Assembly: GCF_014352935.1 (NCBI RefSeq)
Contig: NZ_CP060694.1
Location: 930,001 to 994,000 of the forward strand
Length of the DNA stretch: 64,000 nucleotides
Direction: 5' to 3'
From: Aliarcobacter cryaerophilus
Lineage (GTDB): Bacteria > Campylobacterota > Campylobacteria > Campylobacterales > Arcobacteraceae
Below are positions 17,696 through 27,107 of the stretch, piece after piece. Below the pieces are notes generated by a model. It was given only the letters and a program-made list of their open reading frames with translations. It was not told where the DNA came from and ran no database searches. Position 1 is the stretch's first letter. Each line of letters begins with the position of its first letter. Both the position numbers and the translations under genes were made by a program.

Positions 17696-18220
17696 ATGAA
17701 AAAAATAGTTAGTTTTTTTTGTATAGCTTTATTGTCTATATTTTTTGTATCTTGTAGTACAAAACAAGAGACAGATTTACAGACTGTAAAAAAAGTTGAT
17801 TTACAAAGATATCTTGGTGATTGGTATGAAATTGCACGATATGAACATAAGTTTCAAAAAGATTGTAAAAATGTAAAAGCAAACTACTCTTTAAGAGATG
17901 ATAAGAAGATTCAAGTTGTAAATAGTTGTACAAAAATATCTACAAATGAGTTTAAAGATGCAAAAGCAGTTGCATATAGTGTTGATGAAACAAATAGTAA
18001 ATTAAAGGTTAGTTTTTTTAGACCATTTTATGGTGATTACTGGATTTTAGACTTAGATGATGAGTATAAATATGCAATTATTGGAACGCCATCTAAAGAG
18101 TATTTATGGATACTTTCACGAGAGAAAACTATTAGTGATGAGGTATTAAATAAACTATTAGAAAAAATTTCAAATATGGGATTTGATAAGTCAAAACTTA
18201 TTTATACAATACAGGAGTAA
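17696..18220 (+). CDS. blc: Lipocalin-family outer-membrane lipoprotein
   Basis: Bacterial lipocalin of 174 residues. A lipoprotein signal peptide ends at Cys20 (IFFVSC, then Ser at +2, compatible with outer-membrane sorting). The lipocalin signature LGDWYEIARY starts near residue 39, and the C-terminal strand motif YLWILSREKT is also conserved. Blc proteins bind fatty acids or lysophospholipids and are linked to envelope stress. It is ten bases after hemH and four before the DUF2805 gene, so probably cotranscribed. Confidence 0.93.
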   Translation: MKKIVSFFCIALLSIFFVSCSTKQETDLQTVKKVDLQRYLGDWYEIARYEHKFQKDCKNVKANYSLRDDKKIQVVNSCTKISTNEFKDAKAVAYSVDETNSKLKVSFFRPFYGDYWILDLDDEYKYAIIGTPSKEYLWILSREKTISDEVLNKLLEKISNMGFDKSKLIYTIQE

Positions 18221-18223
18221 GAT

Positions 18224-18520
18224 ATGTATTTTCAAAAAGATAGTGCTAGAGAGTTTAATATAAATAAAAAGAAGGGTGTAAAACCAAGTGATTTATCTTT
18301 TAGTGAAAGTGATAAAAATAGACTTATTGAAATGGCATGGCAAGATAGAGTCTCTTTTGATACTATAAAAGAGCTTTATGGTTTTACTGAAAATGAAGTT
18401 AAAAATATGATGAGAGAACTTCTAAAAAGAAGTAGTTTTAAGATGTGGAGAAAAAGAGTTCAAGGAAGAGCTACAAAACATAAATTAAAAGTAAGCTATA
18501 AAACGACAAGATTTCAGTAA
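18224..18520 (+). CDS. DUF2805/TIGR03643 family protein
   Basis: Small 98-residue protein of an uncharacterised family recognised by DKNRLIEMAWQDRVSFDTIK and the conserved RSSFKMWRKRVQGR. It looks like a helix-turn-helix fold (FDTIKELYGFTENEVKNMMR) with a basic tail, so nucleic-acid binding is plausible but unproven. Family members recur beside photolyase and YfcH-like epimerase genes, as here, which points to a role in light or UV response. It lies four bases after blc and 23 before the epimerase. Confidence 0.85.
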   Translation: MYFQKDSAREFNINKKKGVKPSDLSFSESDKNRLIEMAWQDRVSFDTIKELYGFTENEVKNMMRELLKRSSFKMWRKRVQGRATKHKLKVSYKTTRFQ

Positions 18521-18543
18521 AAATAATTATACAAGGATAAAAT

Positions 18544-19395
18544 ATGAAAACTATTGCAATATCAGGTGCTAGTGGGTTTGTTGGGCAAAGTTTGGTGGAT
18601 TTTTTTTCAAAACAAAACTATAAGGTAGTTCAAATAAAAAGAGATATTTTAAATAACTCTTTAAAACTAGATGAACTTATAAACTCTACTGATGTTGTAA
18701 TAAATCTAAGTGGTGCAAATATAATAAATAGATGGAGTGAAAGTTATAAAAAACTTTTGATTTCAAGTAGACTTGATACTACAAAAAAACTTGTTGAATC
18801 TCTAAATAGATTTGAAAAGAAAGATAAACTATTTATATCAACATCAGCTGTTGGAATTTATGACAATAGTGCTAAATATGATGAAAATGGCTCTTTTTCA
18901 AATGATTTCTTATCAACTCTTTGCCAAAATTGGGAAAAGGAAGCTCAAAAAGCAAAAAGTGAGAGTACAAAAGTTGCTATTTTTAGATTTGGAATAGTTT
19001 TAGGAAAAAATGGTGGAGCATTTCAAAAGATGATAACTCCTTTTAAATTAGGTCTTGGTGGAATTATAGGAAGTGGTAAACAACACTTTTCATATATTCA
19101 CATAGAAGATTTGATGGAAGTTTATAAGTTTGTAATAGAAAATAGTTTAGATGGAGTATTTAATTGTACAGCCCCAACACCTACAACAAACTATGAGTTT
19201 ACAAAGACACTAGGAAGAGTTTTAAATAGACCAACTATTTTTCCTATCCCAGAGTTTGTTTTAAAACTGATATTTAGTGAAGGTGCAAAAGTTTTAACTG
19301 ATGGGCAAAGTGTAATTCCTAAAAGATTACTTGATTTAGGATTTAATTTTAAATATAAAAATATTGATGAAACTTTGAAAAATTTAGCAAAATGA
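18544..19395 (+). CDS. TIGR01777-family NAD(P)-binding epimerase-like protein (YfcH)
   Basis: Extended short-chain dehydrogenase-like protein of 283 residues. The Rossmann motif is ISGASGFVGQSL at residues 5-16, VINLSGANIINRWS is a family hallmark, and STSAVGIYDN carries the YxxxK-type region. The C-terminal DUF1731-like segment includes PIPEFVLKLIFSEGAKVLTDGQ (in two conserved halves). The substrate is not known. It overlaps the photolyase gene by four bases, an arrangement common around bacterial phr genes. Confidence 0.9.
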   Translation: MKTIAISGASGFVGQSLVDFFSKQNYKVVQIKRDILNNSLKLDELINSTDVVINLSGANIINRWSESYKKLLISSRLDTTKKLVESLNRFEKKDKLFISTSAVGIYDNSAKYDENGSFSNDFLSTLCQNWEKEAQKAKSESTKVAIFRFGIVLGKNGGAFQKMITPFKLGLGGIIGSGKQHFSYIHIEDLMEVYKFVIENSLDGVFNCTAPTPTTNYEFTKTLGRVLNRPTIFPIPEFVLKLIFSEGAKVLTDGQSVIPKRLLDLGFNFKYKNIDETLKNLAK

Positions 19396-20744
19396 AGCAA
19401 GTTTTATGGTTTAGAAGAGATTTAAGAGTAGTTGATAGTGAGATTTTAGCAAATGCTAAAGATGAAGTTCTACCTATCTTTATTTTTGATAAAAATATAT
19501 TAAATAAGCTTCCAAAAGATGATAAAAGAGTAACTTTTATCTATAAAACTGTTTTGGAATTAAAAGAGAATTTACAAAAAATAGGTCTTGATTTAGCAAT
19601 ATTTTATTCAAATCCCAAAGATGTTTTTATTGAGTTAAAAAATAAAGGTTTTGATGAGGTTTTAACTTCAATAGATTTTGATATTTATGCAAAAACAAGA
19701 GATGAAGAGTGTGAGAAAATATTGCCAATAAAAAGATATACGGACTCTTTTTTAATCCATCCAAATGATGTATTAAAAGCTGATAAAACACCATATAAGG
19801 TATTTACAGCTTTTTATAACTCTTTGGAATTTTTGCATAGTTCAAACAATATAAAAGAGTTTGAAACTCCTAAAAATTTAAAAAAAGTAGATTTTGATTA
19901 TAGTTTTATTCCTACTTTAAATGATTTAGGATTAAAAAAGCAAGATTTACCAGATTTTTTATATAAAAGTGCAGATGAATTAATAGATATTTTTTCAAAA
20001 AAAATTCAAAATTATCAAGAGAATAGAGACTATTTTTATTTAGATGCTAGCTCAAATTTAAGTGTTCATTTAAGATTTGGTCTTGTTTCTGCTAGAACAC
20101 TATTTAATAAAATAAAAAGGCTAAATGCACCAAAAAAGCAGATAGATTTTTTTATAAGAGAGCTATTTTGGAGAGAGTTTTATAACTATATTTTATACCA
20201 TTTCCCAAAATCACAATTTGAAAATCTAAATTCAATTAAAGTAAATTGGAATCAAAATGAAGATGATTTTAAAAATTGGTGCGAAGGAAATACGGGTGTT
20301 CCAATAATTGATGCTAGTATGAGATATTTAAATCAAACAGGACTTATGCATAATCGTTTAAGAATGGTTACCTCTTCATATTTGACAAAAAATTTATTAA
20401 TAGATTGGAGAAAAGGCGAAGAGTATTTTGCTTTGAAACTTCTTGATTATGAAGCTAGTTCAAATATAGGCTCTTGGCAGTGGGCTGCTAGTACAGGAGT
20501 TGATGCAGTTCCATATTTTAGAGTTTTTAATCCATATTTACAATCAAAAAAGTTTGATAAAGATGCTATTTTTATAAAAAGTGTTTTAAAAGATTTAAAA
20601 GATATATCACCAAAAATCATACATACAGAAAATGGTGTTCAAGAAGATATTTTTCTAAATTATCCAAGACAAATTGTAGGTATTGACTATTCAAGAAATA
20701 GGGCTATTATGGAGTTTAAAAGAGCGAATAGTTTTAATAAATAA
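19392..20744 (+). CDS. phr: Class I CPD photolyase
   Basis: FAD-dependent enzyme that splits cyclobutane pyrimidine dimers with blue light. The protein is 450 residues, starting VLWFRRDLRVVDSEIL (antenna-binding domain). The helical FAD/DNA domain is well conserved: IRELFWREFYNYILYHFP, NTGVPIIDASMRYLNQTG, MHNRLRMVTSSYL and the tryptophan-rich SNIGSWQWAASTG, with the expected electron-transfer Trp candidates. It overlaps the epimerase gene and is the last gene of the hemH-blc run. A separate photolyase-related gene lies 3 kb upstream. Confidence 0.97.
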   Translation: MKQVLWFRRDLRVVDSEILANAKDEVLPIFIFDKNILNKLPKDDKRVTFIYKTVLELKENLQKIGLDLAIFYSNPKDVFIELKNKGFDEVLTSIDFDIYAKTRDEECEKILPIKRYTDSFLIHPNDVLKADKTPYKVFTAFYNSLEFLHSSNNIKEFETPKNLKKVDFDYSFIPTLNDLGLKKQDLPDFLYKSADELIDIFSKKIQNYQENRDYFYLDASSNLSVHLRFGLVSARTLFNKIKRLNAPKKQIDFFIRELFWREFYNYILYHFPKSQFENLNSIKVNWNQNEDDFKNWCEGNTGVPIIDASMRYLNQTGLMHNRLRMVTSSYLTKNLLIDWRKGEEYFALKLLDYEASSNIGSWQWAASTGVDAVPYFRVFNPYLQSKKFDKDAIFIKSVLKDLKDISPKIIHTENGVQEDIFLNYPRQIVGIDYSRNRAIMEFKRANSFNK

Positions 20745-20780
20745 TAAATCTTAGCTAGTAGGGTGAGGAGGATAAGAAGT

Positions 20781-21731
20781 TTAGAGTTTTATCTCCAAAC
20801 CTTTTCTCTCTTCAAGTCCTAACATGATATTCATACATTGAATAGCTGCTCCACTTGCACCTTTTCCTAGATTGTCAAGTCTTGATATGATTACTAAATC
20901 TGTATTGTTTTCATAAATTGATACTTCTATACTATTTGTATTGTTGCATCTCATTGGATTTAGAAAACCATTTTCTAGGTATTCATCATTGTTTTCAACT
21001 ATTTTTATAAAAAGTTCATCAGCATAATAATCTTTATAAACTTTTATAAGCTCTTCACGGTTTGTTGCTTTTTTCATACTCTTTTTTTCAATATATGACA
21101 TTACAAGCATACCTTGTTTAAAATTCCCAACACTTGGTGTGAAAATAGGGGCTTTGTTTGTTTTTAAAATATATTTCATCTCAGGTAAATGTTTATGATT
21201 TAAACCTAAAGCGTATGGTCTTTGAGCTCCAAAAATTTCAAAAGCACCATTTTCATAATCATTTATCATTGAGCTTCCACCACCACTATATCCAGTAATT
21301 GAGTGACAAATAAGTTTATGATTTTTCCCTAAAATCTTATTTCTAAAAAGAGGTTTCATAGATATTATTAGTCCACTTGCATGACAACCAGGTACACAAA
21401 CTCTTTTTGAGTTTTTGATTTTATCTCTTTGTTTGCTTGTAAGTTCAGGTATTCCATAAACCCAAGATGGATTTGTTCTGTGTGCTGTACTTGCGTCTAT
21501 TACCTTTACATTTTCATTTTCAATTAAACTTACAGATTCAATTGCCGCATCATCTGGGAGGCATAAGAATACTAAATCAGCACTATTTAAAAGCTCTTTT
21601 CTTTTTTCTAGATTTTTTTTATCTTTTTCATCTATTTCTAAAAGTTCTATCTCATCTCTTTTTTCTAATAATTCGTGAATTTTTAATCCAGTTGTTCCGT
21701 GTTGTCCATCTACAAATACTTTAAATTTCAT
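20781..21731 (-). CDS. argC: N-acetyl-gamma-glutamyl-phosphate reductase (type 2 ArgC)
   Basis: Third step of arginine synthesis: NADPH-dependent reduction of N-acetylglutamyl phosphate. At 316 residues, with the start VFVDGQHGTTGLKIHELL, it belongs to the shorter ArgC type (TIGR01851) rather than the 340-residue type. The catalytic cysteine is in VPGCHASGLI near residue 115, and the histidine is probably in LGLNHKHLPEM. AAGGAAG precedes the ATG. It lies on the opposite strand to the photolyase run, 76 bp downstream of uvrA on the same strand. No other arg gene is present. Confidence 0.95.
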   Translation of the reverse strand: MKFKVFVDGQHGTTGLKIHELLEKRDEIELLEIDEKDKKNLEKRKELLNSADLVFLCLPDDAAIESVSLIENENVKVIDASTAHRTNPSWVYGIPELTSKQRDKIKNSKRVCVPGCHASGLIISMKPLFRNKILGKNHKLICHSITGYSGGGSSMINDYENGAFEIFGAQRPYALGLNHKHLPEMKYILKTNKAPIFTPSVGNFKQGMLVMSYIEKKSMKKATNREELIKVYKDYYADELFIKIVENNDEYLENGFLNPMRCNNTNSIEVSIYENNTDLVIISRLDNLGKGASGAAIQCMNIMLGLEERKGLEIKL

Positions 21732-21807
21732 TATCTTCCTTCATAAATTGTGTTTTATTATCCTATCAAAATATCTCTTTTTATGTGCTTTTTGCTTAAA
21801 AAAAAGA

Positions 21808-24621
21808 CTACTTATTTATCTCTTTATCCAAATAGTAACCTGTATATGAGCCACTATTTTTGTGGTTTTGTGCTAAAAATTCAGGTGTTCCCATATCTAC
21901 AACTTTTCCACCTTTATCTCCACCTTCAGGACCTATGTCTATTACAAAATCAGAGTTTTTTATAACATCAAGATTATGTTCTATTACAAGAACTGAGTTT
22001 CCAAGTTCAACTAAATGATGTAGAACACGTGTTAGTCTATCGACATCTGCAAAATGAAGTCCAGTTGTAGGTTCATCTAAAATATATAGAGTATTTCCTG
22101 TATCTTTTTTACTTAGCTCTTTACTTAGTTTTATTCTTTGAGCCTCTCCACCACTTAAAGTTACAGCATTTTGTCCTAAAGTTATATATCCAAGTCCAAC
22201 ATCGCTTAGAGTTTGAAGTTTTGCCTTAAGTTTTGGCACCTTAGCAAAAAATTCTAAAGCCTCATCTACACTCATATTTAGAACTTCAGATATATTTTTT
22301 CCTCTGTAAAGTATTTCAAGTGTTTGAGCGTTGTATCTATCTCCATTACAAACATCACATTTAACCATAATGTCTGGTAAGAAGTGCATCTCTATTTTAA
22401 TTTCACCTTCACCTTGACATTTTTCGCATCTTCCACCTTTTACATTAAATGAAAACCGTCCAATCTTATACCCTCTAAGACTAGCTTCTTTTGTTTTAGT
22501 AAAAAGGTCTCTTATTTCATCCATAAGTCCTGTATAAGTTGCTGGATTACTTCTAGGAGTACGACCAATTGGGCTTTGGTCAAGATATATAACTTTATCT
22601 AGTTTTTCTAAACCATCTATTTCTACTCCATCAACTTTTTTTACTTTTCTAGCACGATTTAAAAGCTCTTGCGCAACAGGAAGTAGTGTTTGAAGAATAA
22701 GTGAAGATTTTCCACTTCCACTAACTCCTGTAATACTTACTAGATTTCTAAGAGGAAGTTTTACATCTAGATTTTTGATATTGTTTATATTTACATTTTT
22801 TATCTCTATAAAATCTTCTTGTTTTCTATTATGAGGATATTCAACTTTTTTTGCTTCTGTTACATATAAAGCAGTTAGAGTTTTTGCTTTTTTCATTTTT
22901 TCTAAAGTTCCAGCAAATACTACTTCTCCACCAAATTTACCTGCATTTGGTCCAATATCAACAATAAAATCAGAAGCCATAATTGTCTCTTTATCATGCT
23001 CAACTACAATTACAGTATTTCCTTTTTCTTGTAGCGCTCTTAATGTCTTTATTAGTTTACTAGTATCTCTTTCATGAAGTCCAATAGATGGCTCATCTAG
23101 TACATACATAACCCCAGTTAAACCACTTCCAATTTGTGAAGCAACTCTTATTCTTTGGGCTTCTCCACCACTTATTGTTCTTGCATCTCTTCCTAAAGTA
23201 ATATAACCTAAACCAACATCATATAAAAAGAAAATTCTCTCTTTTATCTCTTTTAAAATTGGAGCTGCAATCATCTTATTTTGTTCACTTAAATATGAAA
23301 AATTGTTTTCATCTTGAAAAAAATGGTGAGCTTCTTCTATTGGAATATTTAAAATTTCAGGAATAGTTTTTTTAGCCACATATACAGTTTGACTAGCTGG
23401 TTTTAGTCTATTTCCATTGCAAGAGTCACATTTTTTTTCTGTCATAAATTCAGCCATCTCTTTTTCATCTTTTATCATATCATAGGCTAATTTTACAACA
23501 CCATCCCATTTTCTTGTGAGTTTGTGTTTTTTCCAAAAGAATTTTACCTCATCAACAGTTCCGTGCAAGATAGATTTTTTTTGATGCTCTTCTAAATCTC
23601 TAAATGGAATTTTTATATTTATTTGTGATTGTTCACAAAAAGCTATTAACATTTTAAAATAGAAACCTTTGTTAAATCCATATATTATCTTTATTGCTCC
23701 ATCTTCAATAGCTAAATCTTCATCAATAACCTTTTTCATATCAAGTGCATATCTTATTCCTAATCCATCGCAAGAGCTACAAGCACCTTTTGGTGAGTTA
23801 AAAGAGAAAGATATTGGTTCTAGTGGTTCAAATGATATTTTACAATCAAAACAAGCCATATGTTCTGAGTAGTGAATGTTTTTCTCAACTCCAAGCTCTT
23901 CGTGATTTATTATCTCAATTTCTAGCTCTCCAAAACTCTCTTTTAGACCTTTTTCAACATCTTGAGCAATTCTATCTTTGTTTGTTTCATTTGCTGTAAC
24001 TCTATCTATTACTACTTTTATTGTATGCATTTGAGTTTTGGATAACTCTATATCCTCGTCAAGTCTTACCATTACTCCATCTATCATAGCTCTTACATAA
24101 CCTTTTGATCGAAGATTTTCAAGTAAATCTGCGAAACTTCCTTTTTTTCTATTTATTAAAGGTGCTAGTATTATAAGTTTTGCTTCATTTGGTAGCGATA
24201 ATACCTGATTTATTACATCCGTAGCACTCATTTTCGAAATTGGTTTATTGCATTGATGACAATGTTGTTCTCCAACTCTTGCATATAAAAGTCTAAAGTA
24301 GTCATATACTTCAGTTATAGTTCCTACAGTTGATCTTGGGTTTTTTGAAGTAGTTTTTTGATCTATCGCAATTGCTGGAGTTAATCCTTCTATTCTTTCA
24401 ACATCAGGCTTTCCAACTTTGTCTAAAAATTGTCTAGCATAAGAGGATAAAGACTCTATATATCTTCTTTGTCCTTCTGCATAAAGTGTATCAAAAGCTA
24501 GTGTAGATTTACCGCTTCCACTAAGTCCTGTAAAAACTATTAGCTTATTTTTTGGTATCTCTAAGTTTATATTTTTTAGATTATTCTCTTTTGCATTAAA
24601 TATTTTTATTGTATCACTCAT
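21808..24621 (-). CDS. uvrA: Excinuclease ABC subunit A
   Basis: Damage-recognition ATPase of nucleotide excision repair, 937 residues, full length. Two ABC modules are present: Walker A GLSGSGKST near residue 33 and GVSGSGKSS near 635, with signatures TISGGEAQRIR and TLSGGEAQRIK. Zinc-binding pairs are visible as CHQC, CDSC/CNGNR, CEKCQGEGE and CDVCNGDRY. LDEPSIGLHERD and LDEPTTGLHFAD are the Walker B regions. With two photolyase-type genes and radA in the same window this locus is rich in DNA repair. Confidence 0.98.
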   Translation of the reverse strand: MSDTIKIFNAKENNLKNINLEIPKNKLIVFTGLSGSGKSTLAFDTLYAEGQRRYIESLSSYARQFLDKVGKPDVERIEGLTPAIAIDQKTTSKNPRSTVGTITEVYDYFRLLYARVGEQHCHQCNKPISKMSATDVINQVLSLPNEAKLIILAPLINRKKGSFADLLENLRSKGYVRAMIDGVMVRLDEDIELSKTQMHTIKVVIDRVTANETNKDRIAQDVEKGLKESFGELEIEIINHEELGVEKNIHYSEHMACFDCKISFEPLEPISFSFNSPKGACSSCDGLGIRYALDMKKVIDEDLAIEDGAIKIIYGFNKGFYFKMLIAFCEQSQINIKIPFRDLEEHQKKSILHGTVDEVKFFWKKHKLTRKWDGVVKLAYDMIKDEKEMAEFMTEKKCDSCNGNRLKPASQTVYVAKKTIPEILNIPIEEAHHFFQDENNFSYLSEQNKMIAAPILKEIKERIFFLYDVGLGYITLGRDARTISGGEAQRIRVASQIGSGLTGVMYVLDEPSIGLHERDTSKLIKTLRALQEKGNTVIVVEHDKETIMASDFIVDIGPNAGKFGGEVVFAGTLEKMKKAKTLTALYVTEAKKVEYPHNRKQEDFIEIKNVNINNIKNLDVKLPLRNLVSITGVSGSGKSSLILQTLLPVAQELLNRARKVKKVDGVEIDGLEKLDKVIYLDQSPIGRTPRSNPATYTGLMDEIRDLFTKTKEASLRGYKIGRFSFNVKGGRCEKCQGEGEIKIEMHFLPDIMVKCDVCNGDRYNAQTLEILYRGKNISEVLNMSVDEALEFFAKVPKLKAKLQTLSDVGLGYITLGQNAVTLSGGEAQRIKLSKELSKKDTGNTLYILDEPTTGLHFADVDRLTRVLHHLVELGNSVLVIEHNLDVIKNSDFVIDIGPEGGDKGGKVVDMGTPEFLAQNHKNSGSYTGYYLDKEINK

Positions 24622-24692
24622 AATTTGCCTTTAAAAATTTAAAGTGTTTATTATATATAAAGTTTGTTAATAGTTAGTATTATATTTTACTA

Positions 24693-26318
24693 TTAAGCCA
24701 ACTCTTTTGGCTCATCTATAAAAAAACCTTGAGAGTAATCTATATCTAGATTTTTTACACAATTTAAAACCTCTTCATTATGTACAAACTCTGCAACAGT
24801 TTTTATTTTAAGTGCTTTTGCAAATCCAATAATAGTTTGAACAGTAAGATATAGATTGTTATCTGTATTTATATTTTTTATTAAAGAACCATCTATTTTT
24901 ATATAATCAACATCTAATTTTATAATATACTCAAAATTTGAGTATCCAGTACCAAAATCATCAATAGCAATTTTACAACCAAGTTTTTTTGCTTTTTTTA
25001 TAAAATTTGATACTTCAGTGAAACTTTCAATCCCTTCACTTTCAACTATCTCAAAAGTTATCTGTTTTGCAGTATTTGTCTTTTCCATTGCATTCACAAT
25101 AAAATCCATAGTATACTGGTCTTTAATATCTTCAAGAGTTAAATTTAAGTTAAAGTCAATATCTTTACCTTTGAAATATTCACAAGCTTTTTTTACAAGC
25201 ATTCTTGTCATTCCTAGATATAGTTTTGCTTTTTTTGCCTCTTTTAAAAAACTATATGGTGTTAAAATAGAACCATCTTCTAGTTTAACTCTCATTAATA
25301 TCTCATATTTCTCTTTTTTAGAAATATTATTAATTAGCTTTTGACCATATATTAAAAGATTATTTGAAATAAGAGCATTTTTTAACTCTTCAATTAGTTT
25401 TTTATTCTCTTTTAATTTATTATAAAGCTCAATATTTTCATCTAAAAATAGTATTGAAATATCTCTTTTTTTAGCCATCCTTAGTGCATATTCTGCTTTT
25501 GACAAAAGATTATTTTGAACAGCACTATCTTTACAATTTCTAGCAACACCAATAGAGATACTTAAATAAAAGCTATTATTATTTATTAAAATAGGGTGCA
25601 AAGAAAAATATTCAATAATATTTGTACATATATCTCTTATCTCTTTTAGGTTATCTTTATTTTTTGTACATATTGCAAAAACATCATTTGCAACTCTATA
25701 TAAATCTAAATTTATATTTGTAGAAATTTTATCAAGAAGTATTTGTGAGAATTTTTTTAGTACTAAATCTCCTGCTTCAAAACCATAAAAGTTATTTATA
25801 TCTCTAAAGCTATTTATATTTATCATAGCAATTTTTTGAATTTTGTTATCTTTTAAATCTTTTAAAAGTTTTTGTCTATTTGGTAATAGAGTTAATTCAT
25901 CTATAAATTGTTCTTCTATAAGTTTTTTTTGCTCATATACTTTTGTAATATCATGTCTTATTGCAATAAATTCCTCTATATTTTTATTTTCATCTAAAAT
26001 AGGAATAATAGTTGTATCTACATAATATACTAATCCATTTTTCTTTTTATTTACAATTACACCTTTAAAAATCTCTTTATTTGTTATAGTTTTCCAAAGA
26101 TTATTAAAAAACTCTTTTGTCATACTAGGGTGTCTTACAATATTGTGACTTTTTCCTATTAATTCATCTTCTTCATAACCTGAAATTTCACAAAATTTTT
26201 TGTTCACAAATGTTATTAGACCATTTTTATCTGTTTTAGAAACAATAGAGCTTTCATCTATAGCTTTTTTATACTCTAGTAAAAAGTTGTAGCTATGTTT
26301 TAAATCTTTTTTTCCCAT
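24693..26318 (-). CDS. PAS - degenerate GGDEF - EAL protein
   Basis: Cytoplasmic c-di-GMP signalling protein, 541 residues. The N-terminal PAS domain (about 15-130) has an Aer-like stretch (HNIVRHPSMTKEFFNNLW), so a flavin or redox sensor is possible. The GGDEF domain (about 140-290) has RVANDVFAI where RxGGDEF is expected and is probably not a cyclase. The EAL domain (about 300-540) keeps YEILMRVK, LNLTLED, FEIVESEGI, IAIDDFGTGYSN, YIKIDGSLI, AEFV and YSQGFFIDEP, so phosphodiesterase activity is likely. No membrane segment is seen. It is a single gene with its own upstream region. Confidence 0.9.
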   Translation of the reverse strand: MGKKDLKHSYNFLLEYKKAIDESSIVSKTDKNGLITFVNKKFCEISGYEEDELIGKSHNIVRHPSMTKEFFNNLWKTITNKEIFKGVIVNKKKNGLVYYVDTTIIPILDENKNIEEFIAIRHDITKVYEQKKLIEEQFIDELTLLPNRQKLLKDLKDNKIQKIAMININSFRDINNFYGFEAGDLVLKKFSQILLDKISTNINLDLYRVANDVFAICTKNKDNLKEIRDICTNIIEYFSLHPILINNNSFYLSISIGVARNCKDSAVQNNLLSKAEYALRMAKKRDISILFLDENIELYNKLKENKKLIEELKNALISNNLLIYGQKLINNISKKEKYEILMRVKLEDGSILTPYSFLKEAKKAKLYLGMTRMLVKKACEYFKGKDIDFNLNLTLEDIKDQYTMDFIVNAMEKTNTAKQITFEIVESEGIESFTEVSNFIKKAKKLGCKIAIDDFGTGYSNFEYIIKLDVDYIKIDGSLIKNINTDNNLYLTVQTIIGFAKALKIKTVAEFVHNEEVLNCVKNLDIDYSQGFFIDEPKELA

Positions 26319-26452
26319 ATATTATCCTAAATAAAACACTTTAATAGATTGCATAATACAATTATTTTTATAAAAAAAGAAGTAATTTAATAAAATTAAT
26401 ATTAATTTAATTTTAAGAAATGTAAAATGTTTAAAATAATAAGGAGTTATCT

Positions 26453-27076
26453 ATGCAAATTCAAAATAGTACAAATCAGGCCTTAAATGCTTTCAAACAA
26501 AATTCTGCTTCAAAGGTAGATGAGGGTTCAAAAGAGCAAGTTGCTCCTAAAACAGAGAAATCTGTTGAAGAGATAATAAATAATTCAGCTGCAAAAGTTG
26601 CTATATCAATGAATGCTCAATATATTTTATTTGAGATGAATGCAAAAGCTATGGCTGCTGGTAATTCAGTAGGACAAGCAGGTCTAAATGCTTCAAAAGA
26701 TCAACAAAGTGTTTTGGATTTTTTAAGTGGCAAAGGTAAAATAAATGATATGAGTCTTGAGGATATTGGCTATAAAGGAAAACCAATTATGGATTTATCG
26801 CCACAAGAGGCGACAGATCTTGTAAGTGAAAATGGTTTTTTTGGAATAACTCAAACTTCAGATAGAGTTTCAAACTTTGTTTTTAGTTTTGCTGGAGATG
26901 ATTTAGAAAAACTTCAAAAAGGAAGAGATGGAATTGTTAAAGGTTTTGAGGAAGCAAATAAAATGTTTGGCGGAAATTTACCAGAAATTTCATACAAAAC
27001 TCAAGAGAGAACTTTAGCTCTAATAGATGCAAAAATTGAATCTTTGAAGAATCCACAATCAAAAGTAGAAGAGTAA
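26453..27076 (+). CDS. Conserved hypothetical protein, DUF5610-like C-terminus
   Basis: A 207-residue soluble protein, low-complexity for about 40 residues and then helical. The C-terminal part (VKGFEEANKMFGGNLPEISYKTQERTLALI, quoted in pieces: VKGFEEANKMFGGNLPEI and SYKTQERTLALI) resembles a segment found in DUF5610-type proteins; homologues in related genomes are sometimes labelled hydrogenase-4 component G, for which I see no support. There is no signal peptide. AAGGAG precedes the ATG. It is monocistronic and ends at a strong bidirectional terminator. Confidence 0.65.
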   Translation: MQIQNSTNQALNAFKQNSASKVDEGSKEQVAPKTEKSVEEIINNSAAKVAISMNAQYILFEMNAKAMAAGNSVGQAGLNASKDQQSVLDFLSGKGKINDMSLEDIGYKGKPIMDLSPQEATDLVSENGFFGITQTSDRVSNFVFSFAGDDLEKLQKGRDGIVKGFEEANKMFGGNLPEISYKTQERTLALIDAKIESLKNPQSKVEE

Positions 27077-27079
27077 TAT

Positions 27080-27107
27080 AAAAATAGAAGCAAAAGCTTC
27101 TATTTTT
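27080..27107. terminator. Bidirectional hairpin terminator
   Basis: A perfect 12-bp stem with a four-base AAAA loop: AAAAATAGAAGC pairs with GCTTCTATTTTT. The A-run and U-run on the two sides let it act for both convergent genes (the DUF5610-like gene and the small FAD oxidoreductase, whose stop codon lies inside it). Confidence 0.85.

Noticed and set aside
26453-27076. Annotation as hydrogenase-4 component G
   Set aside because: No hydrogenase genes are adjacent and the protein has no features of a hydrogenase subunit; the label appears to be inherited.
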